DNA from: Microlunatus endophyticus | GTDB lineage: Bacteria; Actinomycetota; Actinomycetes; Propionibacteriales; Propionibacteriaceae | DNA length: 64,000 bases | Direction: 5' to 3' | Assembly: GCF_014646195.1 (NCBI RefSeq) | Contig: NZ_BMMZ01000002.1 | Coordinates: forward strand, 310,001-374,000 | Shown here: positions 1-8,833 of the stretch, piece by piece | Numbering within the stretch: the stretch's first letter is position 1 | Layout: every line of letters begins with the position of its first letter | Position numbers and translations under genes: made by a program | The notes under the pieces: model-generated | The model's input: the letters and a program-made list of their open reading frames with translations, nothing else | Database searches by the model: none | Told to the model about the DNA's origin: nothing

Positions 1-656
1 TCACCAGCACGCCCAGCCAGCCCGGCAGCTGGCACTGGTACAGCGACACCGAAGTGCATTGGCGCCCGAAGACGTACTGGAAGCCCGGTACGAAGGTCAC
101 CGCAACGGCCGACCTCAACAGCGTTCCCGCGGGCAACGGTGAGTACGGCCAGCAGAATGCCAGCACCAGCTTCACCGTCGGCAAGTCGGTGATCACCAAG
201 GTCAACCTGAAGACCGACGTCGCCAAGGTCTACGTCGACGGCAAGCTCGCCCGCAAGATCCTGGTCAGCGGCGGCAAGCCAGGCGACGAGACCAGCAGCG
301 GCACGACGGTGATCACCCAGAAGCTCACCAACTACACGATGACCTCGGAGATGATCGGGCTGCCCAAGACCGGGCCCGAGTCCTACTCCCTGGTCGCCGC
401 GTACGCGATGCGGATCACGACCTCCGGGCAGTTCCTGCACTCGGCTCCGTGGAACACCGGCTACTTCGGCAACACCAACGCCAGCCACGGATGTGTCGGC
501 ATGAGCGTGGCCGACTCGGGATGGCTCTTCGATGAGGCGCTGCCGGGCAGCCCGGTAACCGTCACCGGGACCAGCCGCCCGCTGGAGGGCCAGAACGGCC
601 TGACCGACTGGAACGTCAGCTACCAGACGTACGCCGCCGGCAGCGCCTTGCGGTGA
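1..656 (+). CDS. L,D-transpeptidase (YkuD), C-terminal part, 5' end outside window
   Basis: The frame is open from base 3 and gives about 217 residues. An Ig-like segment (about 1-75) is followed by a YkuD catalytic domain with the S-H-G-C-V-G-M active-site motif near residues 161-167, the Cys codon being at 492-494. Enzymes of this family form 3-3 cross-links in peptidoglycan outside the membrane, and actinobacterial members carry Ig-like repeats before the catalytic domain. The signal or lipoprotein peptide must lie upstream of the window. The gene ends 9 nt before the convergent UPF0104-type gene. The family call is firm; the exact paralog is not known. Confidence 0.93.
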   Translation, partial: TSTPSQPGSWHWYSDTEVHWRPKTYWKPGTKVTATADLNSVPAGNGEYGQQNASTSFTVGKSVITKVNLKTDVAKVYVDGKLARKILVSGGKPGDETSSGTTVITQKLTNYTMTSEMIGLPKTGPESYSLVAAYAMRITTSGQFLHSAPWNTGYFGNTNASHGCVGMSVADSGWLFDEALPGSPVTVTGTSRPLEGQNGLTDWNVSYQTYAAGSALR

Positions 657-665
657 CGGGGCGGT

Positions 666-1697
666 TCACGCCTCGCGGGCTTCGGCCTGTTTGCCCGCCG
701 TACGCCGCCACAGCGCGATCGCCGGGAGTCCGGCGAGCACCGGGATGCCCAGGTCGAAGATCCGCCAGACGACCAGAGCCGCGATCGCCGGAGCTTCGAC
801 GGTGGGACCTCCCGATTGGACCAGCGCGGCGACGATGATCGAGTCGACGATCCCGATACCGCCGAACGGCAGGATCGTCAGCGGGAAGGCGAAGATGTAG
901 GCGATCGCGATGTCGATGATGCTGGCGTCGGACCCGGAAACTCCGACGAATCGCAGGCAGAGCACCAGCAACACCAGATCGTCGGCCAGCATCGCGATCA
1001 TGCCGCCCAGGGAGCGCGGGAAGCCGTACCGGAACCGATCGGAGATATGGCCGCGGAAGTCAACACAGCTCTGCGCCCACTGCTCGGGGTCGACGCTACG
1101 GCGGAACCGCTGCGCAATCCTCCCCGACCGCAATCCGACCTGCCGGGCGAGCCCGTCACTGCGCAGGATCAGGATCACCGCAGCGACCAACGCGGCAGCG
1201 ATCAGCAGGCTGAACACGTCGGCCCAGCGGTAGGAGACTTCCCCGCCGACCAAGACGAGCATCACGAAGCCCAGCAGCGGAAGGGAGAACCGGGTCACCA
1301 TCAAGGTGATGGTGTTCATCGTCGCCCCGGGAGTGCCCTTCGCCGCGGAGACGCCCCAGGACGTGAACATCGCCACCCGCAGGGCGTAGTTGGCCGGCGC
1401 CGGAGCGACGGTGGACATCAGGATCGCACCAAGATCGTTCTGGGTCGCCCGGCCGATCGAGACGCCTTCGATGTAGAAGTGCAGCGGGCTGGCGTTCAGC
1501 ACCTGGCGGACGGCCAACACCAACAGCAGCACGACCGGCTGCCACCAGCTCAGGTGGCGAAGCGCCGACCACACGACGCCCCAGTCGACGTCACCGAGGC
1601 GGTTGATGATCACGGCCCCGACCGCAACGGCCAGTACCGTCAGGATCAGACGTCGCAGCCAGCGACGTCGCGGCGGCGGGGTTTGCCCGGTCGGCAT
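666..1697 (-). CDS. UPF0104-type (lysylphosphatidylglycerol synthase TM-like) membrane protein
   Basis: This predicted 343-residue polytopic membrane protein has about eight hydrophobic segments after a basic N-terminus (R-R-R-W-L-R-R). It matches the flippase-like transmembrane domain (AglD/MprF N-terminal type) without the MprF synthase domain, so lipid or lipid-linked sugar translocation is a family-level guess. I chose ATG 1697 because a TAAGGT -10 hexamer at 1705-1710 lies exactly 7 nt upstream; an in-frame GTG at 1706 overlaps that hexamer. The 3' end meets the transpeptidase gene and the UvrA-like gene lies just upstream on the same strand. Confidence 0.85.
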   Translation of the reverse strand: MPTGQTPPPRRRWLRRLILTVLAVAVGAVIINRLGDVDWGVVWSALRHLSWWQPVVLLLVLAVRQVLNASPLHFYIEGVSIGRATQNDLGAILMSTVAPAPANYALRVAMFTSWGVSAAKGTPGATMNTITLMVTRFSLPLLGFVMLVLVGGEVSYRWADVFSLLIAAALVAAVILILRSDGLARQVGLRSGRIAQRFRRSVDPEQWAQSCVDFRGHISDRFRYGFPRSLGGMIAMLADDLVLLVLCLRFVGVSGSDASIIDIAIAYIFAFPLTILPFGGIGIVDSIIVAALVQSGGPTVEAPAIAALVVWRIFDLGIPVLAGLPAIALWRRTAGKQAEAREA

Positions 1698-1704
1698 GTT
1701 CGCC

Positions 1705-1710
1705 ACCTTA
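1705..1710 (-). promoter_or_regulatory. -10 element TAAGGT, leaderless start
   Basis: TAAGGT on the minus strand is followed by 7 nt and then ATG 1697. Transcription would start at or next to the start codon, and no Shine-Dalgarno sequence is visible. Confidence 0.5.
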
Positions 1711-1717
1711 GCGGAGG

Positions 1718-4093
1718 CTATGGACCGATATAGTCAGCCAGGTACTGCCCGGTCAGCGTGGTGCGGGTCGCCACCAGATCGGCCGGCGTGCCCTCGAAAA
1801 CGATCCGGCCTCCGTCGTGCCCCGCACCCGGACCAAGATCGATGATCCAGTCCGCGTGCGCCATCACGGCCTGGTGGTGCTCGATCACGATCACCGACCG
1901 GCCGGAGTCCACGAGCCGGTCCAGCAGGCCCAGCAGTTGTTCGACGTCGGCCAGGTGCAGACCCGTCGTCGGTTCGTCGAGCACGTAGATGTCACCCGAC
2001 TCCCCCATCTGGGTGGCCAGCTTGAGTCGTTGCCGTTCACCGCCGGACAACGTCGTCAGCGGCTGGCCGAGGGTCAGATAGCCGAGTCCGACATCGGCCA
2101 GCCGGACCAGGATTTTGTGCGCCGCGGGTGTGGAGGTCGCCGTGTCTTCGGAGGAGAAGAATGCCTCGGCCTCGGCCACCGGCATCGCCAGCACCTCGCT
2201 GATGTCCCTGTCCCCGAGGCGATACTCGAGCACGTCGGCAGAGAACCGCCTGCCCTCGCAGACCTCGCAGATGATTGCGACACCGGCCATGATGCCGAGA
2301 TCGGCGTAGATCACGCCGGCGCCACTGCAGTTGGGACATGCACCCTCGGAATTGGCGCTGAACAGTGCCGGCTTGACGCCGTTGGCCTTGGCAAACGCCT
2401 TGCGGATCGGTTCCAGCAGCCCGGTGTAGGTCGCCGGGTTGCTCCGCCGAGATCCGCGGATGGCCATCTGGTCGACGACCACCACGCCGTCCCGACCGGC
2501 CACCGATCCGTTGATCAAGGAACTCTTGCCCGAACCCGCGACTCCGGTGATCACCACCAGCGACCCGAGCGGGATGTCGACATCGATCTTCTGCAGGTTG
2601 TTGGTGTCGGCGCCCCGCACCTCGAGCGCACCCGCGGGCGTACGGAAGGTGGACTTGAGTCGGGCGCGGTCGTCGAGGTGCCGCCCGGTGATGGTCTTGC
2701 TCTTCCGCAATCCGTCGACGCTGCCCTCGTACGTCACCGTGCCGCCACCGGCGCCGGCGCCGGGCCCGAGATCGACGACATGGTCGGCGATAGCGATCAT
2801 CTCCGGTTTGTGCTCGACCACCAGTACGGTGTTGCCCTTGTCGCGCAGCCGGCGCAGCAACCCGTTCATCCGCTGGATGTCGTGCGGATGCAGCCCGATC
2901 GACGGTTCGTCGAAGACGTAGGTGACGTCGGTCAGTGACGACCCGAGGTGCTTGATCATCTTGGTTCGTTGGGCCTCGCCCCCGGACAGGGTGCCGGTTG
3001 GTCGGTCCAGCGACAGGTAACCCAGGCCGATCTCGATGAACGCGTCCAGGGTGCGAGCCAAGGCATTCAGCAGCGGCGCGACCGCGGGTTCGTCGAGATC
3101 GGTGATCCAAGCGGCGAGATCGGTGATCTGCATGGCGTACGCATCGGCGATGCTGGTCCCGTCGATCGTGGACGATCGCGCCTGGTCGCTCAGCCGGGTG
3201 CCGTCGCAGTCGGGACAGACGGAGAACGTGATCACCCGGTCCACGAAGGCACGCACGTGCGGCTGCATCGCCTCCCGGTCCTTGGAGAGCATCGACTTCT
3301 TGATCTTGGGGATCAGTCCCTCGTAGGTCAGGTTGATGCCTTCGACCTTGATCCTGGTCGGCTCCTTGTAGAGCAGATCATTGAGCTCTCGCTTGGTGAA
3401 TCTGCGGATCGGCTTGTCCACGTCGAAGAATCCGCAACCGCGAAAGATCCGCCCGTGCCAGCCGTCCATGCTGTAGCCGGGGATGGTGAGCGCGCCCTCG
3501 CTGAGAGATTTCGAATCGTCGTAGAGCGCGGTCAGGTCGAAGTCGGTGACCGAGCCCCTGCCCTCACATCGCGGACACATGCCGCCCAGGATGGCGAAGC
3601 TCCGACGCTCCTTGATCGTGCGGCCGGCCTTGGTGACATTGACCGCGCCCGCGCCACTGATCGACGCGACGTTGAAGGAGAACGCCTGGGGCGAGCCGAT
3701 GTTCGGTTCCCCCAGCCTGCTGAACAGGATCCGTAGCATGGCGCCGGTGTCGGTCGCGGTGCCGAGGGTCGACCGCGGGTCGGTACCCATCCGTTCCTGA
3801 TCCACGATGATGGCGGTGGTCAGCCCTTCCATGACATCGACGTCGGGCCGGTTGAGAGTCGGCATGAATCCTTGGACGAAGGCGCTATAGGTCTCGTTGA
3901 TCATCCGCTGGGACTCTGCCGCGATGGTCCCGAAGACCAGCGAACTCTTACCGGAGCCCGACACCCCGGTGAAGGCCGTCAACCGGCGCTTCGGGAGATC
4001 AACGCTGATGTCCTTGAGGTTGTTCGTCCGGGCTCCGACGACGCGGAGCTGATCGTGACTGTCAGCGGGGTGTGCAACCGCTGTGTCGGCCAT
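1718..4093 (-). CDS. UvrA-like ABC ATPase (short, 791 aa)
   Basis: This is a tandem ABC-ATPase of the UvrA family. It has Walker A motifs G-V-S-G-S-G-K-S-S near residue 43 and G-V-A-G-S-G-K-S-S near residue 520, signature motifs L-S-G-G-E-A-Q-R and L-S-G-G-E-R-Q-R, and Walker B D-E-P-S-I-G-L-H and D-E-P-T-T-G-L-H. CxxC pairs (C-P-R-C, C-P-D-C, C-P-N-C, C-E-V-C) give zinc modules. At 791 residues it is well short of housekeeping UvrA (about 950), so it belongs with the stand-alone UvrA2/DrrC-like proteins linked to DNA-damaging drug tolerance rather than being the main excinuclease subunit. ATG 4093 has GAGG 5-6 nt upstream. Confidence 0.9.
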   Translation of the reverse strand: MADTAVAHPADSHDQLRVVGARTNNLKDISVDLPKRRLTAFTGVSGSGKSSLVFGTIAAESQRMINETYSAFVQGFMPTLNRPDVDVMEGLTTAIIVDQERMGTDPRSTLGTATDTGAMLRILFSRLGEPNIGSPQAFSFNVASISGAGAVNVTKAGRTIKERRSFAILGGMCPRCEGRGSVTDFDLTALYDDSKSLSEGALTIPGYSMDGWHGRIFRGCGFFDVDKPIRRFTKRELNDLLYKEPTRIKVEGINLTYEGLIPKIKKSMLSKDREAMQPHVRAFVDRVITFSVCPDCDGTRLSDQARSSTIDGTSIADAYAMQITDLAAWITDLDEPAVAPLLNALARTLDAFIEIGLGYLSLDRPTGTLSGGEAQRTKMIKHLGSSLTDVTYVFDEPSIGLHPHDIQRMNGLLRRLRDKGNTVLVVEHKPEMIAIADHVVDLGPGAGAGGGTVTYEGSVDGLRKSKTITGRHLDDRARLKSTFRTPAGALEVRGADTNNLQKIDVDIPLGSLVVITGVAGSGKSSLINGSVAGRDGVVVVDQMAIRGSRRSNPATYTGLLEPIRKAFAKANGVKPALFSANSEGACPNCSGAGVIYADLGIMAGVAIICEVCEGRRFSADVLEYRLGDRDISEVLAMPVAEAEAFFSSEDTATSTPAAHKILVRLADVGLGYLTLGQPLTTLSGGERQRLKLATQMGESGDIYVLDEPTTGLHLADVEQLLGLLDRLVDSGRSVIVIEHHQAVMAHADWIIDLGPGAGHDGGRIVFEGTPADLVATRTTLTGQYLADYIGP

Positions 4094-4120
4094 GGTGCCT
4101 CATCTCTTCCGACGGTAGGG

Positions 4121-4233
4121 CTCTCCTCGGGCGGCCGACTCTCCTCGGACAGCTGTCCGGCCGACCGGCCGGTCAGGTCGGTGGAGCAGTGTTCGCCGGT
4201 GGAGCAGTGTTCGTCGGCGTAGCAGTGTTCGAT
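4121..4233. repeat. 18-bp tandem repeats upstream of the UvrA-like gene
   Basis: Two 18-bp units beginning CTCTCCTCGG lie at 4121-4138 and 4139-4156. Three more 18-bp units carrying GCAGTGTTCG lie at 4180-4197, 4198-4215 and 4216-4233. Both sets share the period of 18. They fill most of the 176-bp gap between the UvrA-like and VOC genes. Confidence 0.8.
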
Positions 4234-4269
4234 GATCCCTGGGTAGCACATCAGCTGTCCTGGCAGGGT

Positions 4270-4680
4270 TCAGTTCCGCTGCTGGATCCGGATCAGGTTG
4301 CCCGCGGGGTCACGGATCGCACAGTCCCGGACGCCGTAGGGCTGGTCGGTCGGCTCCTGGACGACCTCGGCACCCCGGCCCGCGATCTCGGCGAAGGTGG
4401 CGTCGACGTCCTTGGTCGCCAGCACCACGGCGCCGTAGGTCCCCTTGGCCATCATCTCGGCGATGACCCTCTTCTCCTCATCGGTGACACCGGGGTTGGC
4501 GATCGGCGGTGCCAGGACAATGGCGGTGTCAGGCTGCCCGGCCGGGCCGACCGTGATCCACCGATAGGCGCCGGCGCCGACGTCCAGGCGAACCTCGAAG
4601 CCGAGGACGTCGCGGTAGAACGCCAGCGATTCCTCGGGATCGTCGAGCGGCAGGAAGCTTGAGTAGATGGTGATGTCCAT
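4270..4680 (-). CDS. VOC (glyoxalase/bleomycin-resistance fold) family protein
   Basis: This 136-residue protein has the N-terminal V/I-T-I-Y-S-S-F-L-P-L-D-D-P-E-E-S-L-A-F-Y-R-D pattern and a C-terminal P-Y-G-V-R-D-C-A-I-R-D-P-A-G-N segment typical of vicinal oxygen chelate proteins. The substrate cannot be told from sequence. ATG 4680 is chosen because the protein fold begins there; the longer open frame upstream is antisense overlap with the regulator. It lies 5 nt downstream of the AraC-type regulator on the same strand, so the two are likely one transcript. Confidence 0.9.
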   Translation of the reverse strand: MDITIYSSFLPLDDPEESLAFYRDVLGFEVRLDVGAGAYRWITVGPAGQPDTAIVLAPPIANPGVTDEEKRVIAEMMAKGTYGAVVLATKDVDATFAEIAGRGAEVVQEPTDQPYGVRDCAIRDPAGNLIRIQQRN

Positions 4681-4685
4681 GGCGT

Positions 4686-5132
<447 letters not shown>

Positions 5133-5182
5133 CCCACTGATGCTGCCACAACACAGCCCGGGTGACCTGGGATCATCCTGCT

Positions 5183-5875
5183 ATGGGATGGCAACGCACT
5201 GAGTACGAGCGCATCGCCGCAGCCTTGCCGGCCGTGGCTGTCCGGCCGCACGGCTCGGTTGTGCTTCCGGACGCGTCCGATGGCTGGAGTGATCTCGACC
5301 TCAAACTCACCGCTGACGACCCGATCCCGGCCGGCGTGATCTCCGGCGGCGCCGGTCTGTGGGCGTACGAGGACGTCCGGACGCCGACGCGGGAGACCCT
5401 CCGGATGGTTCTGCGCGACGGCCGTCGCATCGATCTGACGGTCAGCGGCGCCGGACGGATCGACGGCCTGCAGCCCGCACCGGACAACGACTTCCGCTTC
5501 ATCGCCGCGATGGCGGCGACGAAGATCGGCCGGGGGGACCTGCTGATCGGCGGCCATCTCACGCTCGAGTTGATCCGATCCTGTCTGGTGGTGGCCATGC
5601 AGTTACGTGACCGGGATCTCGGCACCACGATCCACCGCCGTGGGAGCGACCGGGATCGCGATGCGCAGCAGGCGATGGAGCTGGCCACCGTCCCGCTGAC
5701 CGCCACGCCACGCCCCAACGTGGTCGAGCAGGTTGCCCGGCGCTACTCGGACTGGCAGAGCGAGCTCGATCCGGCGTACCGATCGGACTGGAGCCCGCTC
5801 GAGGCGCTGATCGACCGAGGGACGAGCAAATCGTGGGATGGGGCAAATCGAGGGATAGAACAAGTCGAGGGATAG
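5183..5875 (+). CDS. Nucleotidyltransferase-fold protein of unknown substrate
   Basis: This 230-residue protein begins with a segment resembling the nucleotidyltransferase active site (P-H-G-S-V-V-L-P-D-A-S-D-G-W-S-D-L-D-L-K, with the second acidic strand R-R-I-D-L-T). It is followed by an alpha-helical half like those of aminoglycoside adenylyltransferase-type proteins. ATG 5183 is preferred; GTG 5162 is an alternative 7 codons upstream. The last ~17 codons are built from a 17-bp tandem repeat that runs through the TAG stop, so the C-terminus is recently altered. The function remains a guess at superfamily level. Confidence 0.65.
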   Translation: MGWQRTEYERIAAALPAVAVRPHGSVVLPDASDGWSDLDLKLTADDPIPAGVISGGAGLWAYEDVRTPTRETLRMVLRDGRRIDLTVSGAGRIDGLQPAPDNDFRFIAAMAATKIGRGDLLIGGHLTLELIRSCLVVAMQLRDRDLGTTIHRRGSDRDRDAQQAMELATVPLTATPRPNVVEQVARRYSDWQSELDPAYRSDWSPLEALIDRGTSKSWDGANRGIEQVEG

Positions 5876-5876
5876 G
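5826..5876. repeat. 17-bp tandem repeat x3 across a stop codon
   Basis: Three 17-bp units (5826-5842, 5843-5859, 5860-5876) share GCAAATCGWGGGATRG with few changes. The TAG stop of the nucleotidyltransferase-like gene (5873-5875) lies in the third unit. Confidence 0.85.
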
Positions 5877-5971
5877 GGCAAGAGTCGTCCGCCGGCCGTG
5901 CATTCCGACTGGATCTGGGTACGGGGCAGATTCCACGCACTGACCCAGAACAACCAGTGGAGGACTTCGCG

Positions 5972-8161
5972 ATGCAACCGATTCCCGGACGCCCGAGCAG
6001 CTCGACTCCGACCGTCGACGAGCCGACCGAGCCGCAAGGCCCGCTGTCCGACAAGCCCGACCAAGCCGCGCCGGACGTGATCACCCCGACGGGAGCTCCG
6101 ACCGGCGCGCCGACTGCTGCCAACGGCCAACAGGGCGCCCATCTGACGACGTCCCAAGGCGTACGGCTGCGGGACAGCGACCATTCGCTCAAGGCCGGCG
6201 AACGAGGCCCCAGCCTGCTGCAGGACCATCACCTGCGCGAGAAGATCACCCATTTCGATCATGAACGGATCCCGGAGCGGGTCGTGCACGCGCGCGGTGC
6301 GGCAGCCCACGGCGTCTTCGAGGGCTACGGAACCGCCGACCGGCTGACGGTCGCGGGCTTTCTGCGCAAGGGGAGGCAGACCCCGGTGTTCACCCGGTTC
6401 TCGACCGTGCTCGGCTCCCGTGGTTCGGCCGATACGGTACGCGACACCCGCGGTTTCGCGACCAAGTTCTACACCGACGAGGGCACCTTCGATCTGGTGG
6501 GCAACAACATCCCGGTCTTCTTCATCCAGGACGGGATCAAGTTCCCTGACGTGATTCATGCCGGCAAACCGCATCCGGACCGGGAGATCCCTCAGGCGCA
6601 GAGTGCGCACGACACCTTCTGGGACTTCGTCTCCCTGCACACCGAGGGCCAGGCGCACACGATGTGGAACATGTCCGATCGCGGCATTCCGCGATCGTTG
6701 CGGATGATGGAGGGCTTCGGTGTCCACACCTTCCGGCTGATCAACGCCGAGGGCGAGACATCACTGGTCAAGTTCCACTGGAAACCCAAGCTCGGCGTGC
6801 ATTCGCTGACCTGGGAGGAGGCTCAGCTGATCAGCGGTATGGATCCGGACTTCCACCGACGTGATCTTGCCGACGCCATCGAGGCAGGTGCCTATCCGCA
6901 GTGGGAGTTGGGCGTGCAGGTCTTCCCGGACACACCGGAGCAGACCTTCGAGGGAATCGACCTGCTCGATCCGACCAAGATCATTCCGGAGGAGTTGGCG
7001 CCGGTGCAGCCGATCGGGCTGCTGACGCTGGACCGCAATCCGACCAATTACTTCGCCGAGACCGAACAGGTCGCCTTCCATCCGGGCAACCTGCCGCCGG
7101 GCATCGATGTGACTGACGACGCGCTGCTCCAGGCCCGGTTGTTCTCCTACATCGACACCCAGATCACCCGGCTCGGTGGCCCGAATTTCGGACAGATCCC
7201 CATCAATCGTCCGCACGCACCGGTCAACGACATGTTGCGTGACGGCTTCCACCAGGACGCCGTGCACAGCGGGGTTGCCCCCTACAAGCCGAATTCCCTG
7301 GACGGCGGCTGCCCGTTCTTCGCCGGTGCCGATGATCACGCCTTCATCGATGCGCCGACCAAGATCGCCGCGGAGGCCACCAAGGTCCGCGCCCAGCCGG
7401 CGTCGTTCGATGATCATTTCAGTCAGGTCCGACTGTTCTGGTTGAGCATGACCCCGGTGGAGCAGGAGCACATCATTCGCTCCTACACCTTCGAGTTGGG
7501 CAAGGTCTACGAGCAGTCGATCAAGGAACGCCAACTCCTCGCGCTGGCCAACATCGATCCGGTGCTGTGTTCGGAGGTTGCCACCGGACTGGGTCTTCCG
7601 GCGCCCGAGCCAACCGAGACACTCACCGATCCCGAGCCGAGCCCGGCGCTGTCCCAGGTCGGCAAGGAATGGCCGGTCGATGGACGCATCGTGGGCATCG
7701 TCGTCGACGACGACACCGACGCCGGAGAGCTCGACGACCTGCGGACCGCGATCGACGAGGCAGGTCTGGTGCCGCTGGTCATCGCGCCGCATGGCGGCAA
7801 CGTCGCCGGCACGCCGGCCCAGAGGACGTTTGCCACGAGCCGATCGATCGAATTCGATGCCCTGCTGCTGGGTGCGTCCCCCGCGCCGGCTCCGGATGCA
7901 CTGGCCTCCCGGGACGGTAAGGCCGGCGTGGCCGACCGCGATGATCTTGATCCGCGGGTCGTGTTGCTGATCGAGGAGTGTTTCCGTCAGGCCAAGGCGA
8001 TCGGCGCCTGGGGAGCGGGATCCGACGCGCTGGCCAAGGCGGGTTACCAGGCCGGAACAGGCATCGTCACGGCCGACTCGGCCCAGCAGACCGTCGAGTC
8101 CGTGCTCGAGCTGCTGGCCGCACATCGGGTCTGGGAGCGGTTCGCCACCTCGGTCGGTTGA
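5972..8161 (+). CDS. katE: Large-subunit catalase (HPII/KatE type)
   Basis: This 729-residue monofunctional haem catalase decomposes hydrogen peroxide in the cytoplasm. The distal His lies in R-V-V-H-A-R-G-A-A-A-H-G (His about 106), the distal Asn in V-G-N-N-I-P-V-F-F-I-Q-D, and the proximal haem-ligand Tyr in R-L-F-S-Y-I-D-T-Q. An extra C-terminal domain (about 560-729, D-G-R-I-V-G-I-V-V-D-D-D) is the flavodoxin/DJ-1-like domain of clade-2 catalases. The N-terminal ~50 residues are rich in Pro, Thr and Ala, as in HPII. ATG 5972 has GGAGG at 5959-5963, 8 nt upstream, which rules out the in-frame GTG 5957. Confidence 0.97.
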   Translation: MQPIPGRPSSSTPTVDEPTEPQGPLSDKPDQAAPDVITPTGAPTGAPTAANGQQGAHLTTSQGVRLRDSDHSLKAGERGPSLLQDHHLREKITHFDHERIPERVVHARGAAAHGVFEGYGTADRLTVAGFLRKGRQTPVFTRFSTVLGSRGSADTVRDTRGFATKFYTDEGTFDLVGNNIPVFFIQDGIKFPDVIHAGKPHPDREIPQAQSAHDTFWDFVSLHTEGQAHTMWNMSDRGIPRSLRMMEGFGVHTFRLINAEGETSLVKFHWKPKLGVHSLTWEEAQLISGMDPDFHRRDLADAIEAGAYPQWELGVQVFPDTPEQTFEGIDLLDPTKIIPEELAPVQPIGLLTLDRNPTNYFAETEQVAFHPGNLPPGIDVTDDALLQARLFSYIDTQITRLGGPNFGQIPINRPHAPVNDMLRDGFHQDAVHSGVAPYKPNSLDGGCPFFAGADDHAFIDAPTKIAAEATKVRAQPASFDDHFSQVRLFWLSMTPVEQEHIIRSYTFELGKVYEQSIKERQLLALANIDPVLCSEVATGLGLPAPEPTETLTDPEPSPALSQVGKEWPVDGRIVGIVVDDDTDAGELDDLRTAIDEAGLVPLVIAPHGGNVAGTPAQRTFATSRSIEFDALLLGASPAPAPDALASRDGKAGVADRDDLDPRVVLLIEECFRQAKAIGAWGAGSDALAKAGYQAGTGIVTADSAQQTVESVLELLAAHRVWERFATSVG

Positions 8162-8812
8162 TCAGGCCGGTGCGCCCGGCGTAGCCCCAGCAGGGCCGAC
8201 GACTGCTAATGCGGCGTCGAGCGCACCCTCCCTGGTCGTGGTATCGATGACCGTACGATCCCCGTCACGCTCCGGTTCCCAGTGGGTCCAGTCCAACGAC
8301 TGGACCCACTGCCAGTCGGGAACCCGTTGGCCGGGCATGTCAGGCAATCGGGCCTCGACCCGCCGACGATGTTCCGCCGGGTCCGGGAGCGACGTCTCCA
8401 ACACGATCAGCTCTCCCCCGCCCTCCTGGGCCGTCACGGCCCATCCGAAGCGCGATTCCGGTACCGGGCATACGGCGTCGACTACCACGTCGTGGCCGAG
8501 CTGAAGATTCAGCCTGGACAGGAAATGGCAGACGAAGTAGCCCTTTGCGCCGACCTGCGCAGTGTCCTGGCGCGCGACCTGGATGGCGGTTTCGATCGCA
8601 TCAACCCGCAGGTAGGTCGCGTCGATCTGCCCTGCAAGGCTCCGAGCCAGCGTGGTCTTGCCGGTGCCGGGCAGTCCGGCGACCAGCACCAAACGCGGCC
8701 GCGTCACCGCAGACTGCTGCCATGTGCTCACAGCAGGAGCCTGCTTCAGCAACAGATCCGGGTCAAGGGCGTCGAACCCGGGCGGTTTGACAACGGTCCT
8801 TTCGAAAGGCAT
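8162..8812 (-). CDS. P-loop kinase-like protein (AAA/chloramphenicol phosphotransferase-like)
   Basis: This 216-residue protein has Walker A G-L-P-G-T-G-K-T-T-L-A-R and a small-molecule or polynucleotide-kinase-like layout (D-A-T-Y-L-R-V-D-A-I-E-T near the second strand, V-V-D-A-V-C-P-V central). The family phosphorylates diverse substrates, and none is indicated here. Its ATG (8812) lies inside a 32-nt palindrome shared with the divergent ArsR gene, so it is probably controlled by that regulator. Its 3' part carries a perfect 14-bp inverted repeat at 8280-8311. It abuts the convergent catalase stop. Confidence 0.82.
   Translation of the reverse strand: MPFERTVVKPPGFDALDPDLLLKQAPAVSTWQQSAVTRPRLVLVAGLPGTGKTTLARSLAGQIDATYLRVDAIETAIQVARQDTAQVGAKGYFVCHFLSRLNLQLGHDVVVDAVCPVPESRFGWAVTAQEGGGELIVLETSLPDPAEHRRRVEARLPDMPGQRVPDWQWVQSLDWTHWEPERDGDRTVIDTTTREGALDAALAVVGPAGATPGAPA
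8280..8311. repeat. Perfect 14-bp inverted repeat inside a coding region
   Basis: Arms 8280-8293 and 8298-8311 are exact reverse complements around a CAAC loop. On the minus strand they encode the repeated-looking peptide W-V-Q-S-L-D-W-T-H-W. Confidence 0.9.
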
Positions 8813-8833
8813 TCTTCGAAATATGCCTTTCGA
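8787..8833. promoter_or_regulatory. ArsR-type operator palindrome and promoter over both divergent starts
   Basis: The segment 8802-8833 is a near-perfect 32-nt palindrome. Its arms T-CGAAAGGCAT (8802-8812) and ATGCCTTTCGA (8823-8833) flank a central TTCGAA at 8815-8820, and only two base pairs mismatch. It contains the ATG of the P-loop gene (8812) and the ATG of the ArsR gene (8823). A consensus -35 TTGACA lies at 8787-8792 with a weak -10 (CATTCT/ATTCTT, 8810-8816), placing the + transcript start at about the ArsR ATG. Confidence 0.85.

Noticed and set aside
816..1733. 305-aa open frame antisense to the UPF0104-type gene
   Set aside because: His/Asp/Gln/Arg-rich composition is the usual shadow of a high-GC gene on the other strand.
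1718..4093. Housekeeping uvrA
   Set aside because: At 791 aa it is too short and lacks the usual genomic partners; it fits the UvrA2/DrrC-like group better.
3979..4251. Open frame with repeated H-C-S-T/E-H-C peptides between the UvrA-like and VOC genes
   Set aside because: It overlaps the UvrA-like N-terminus and its pattern comes from the 18-bp DNA repeats; no start signal or family was seen.
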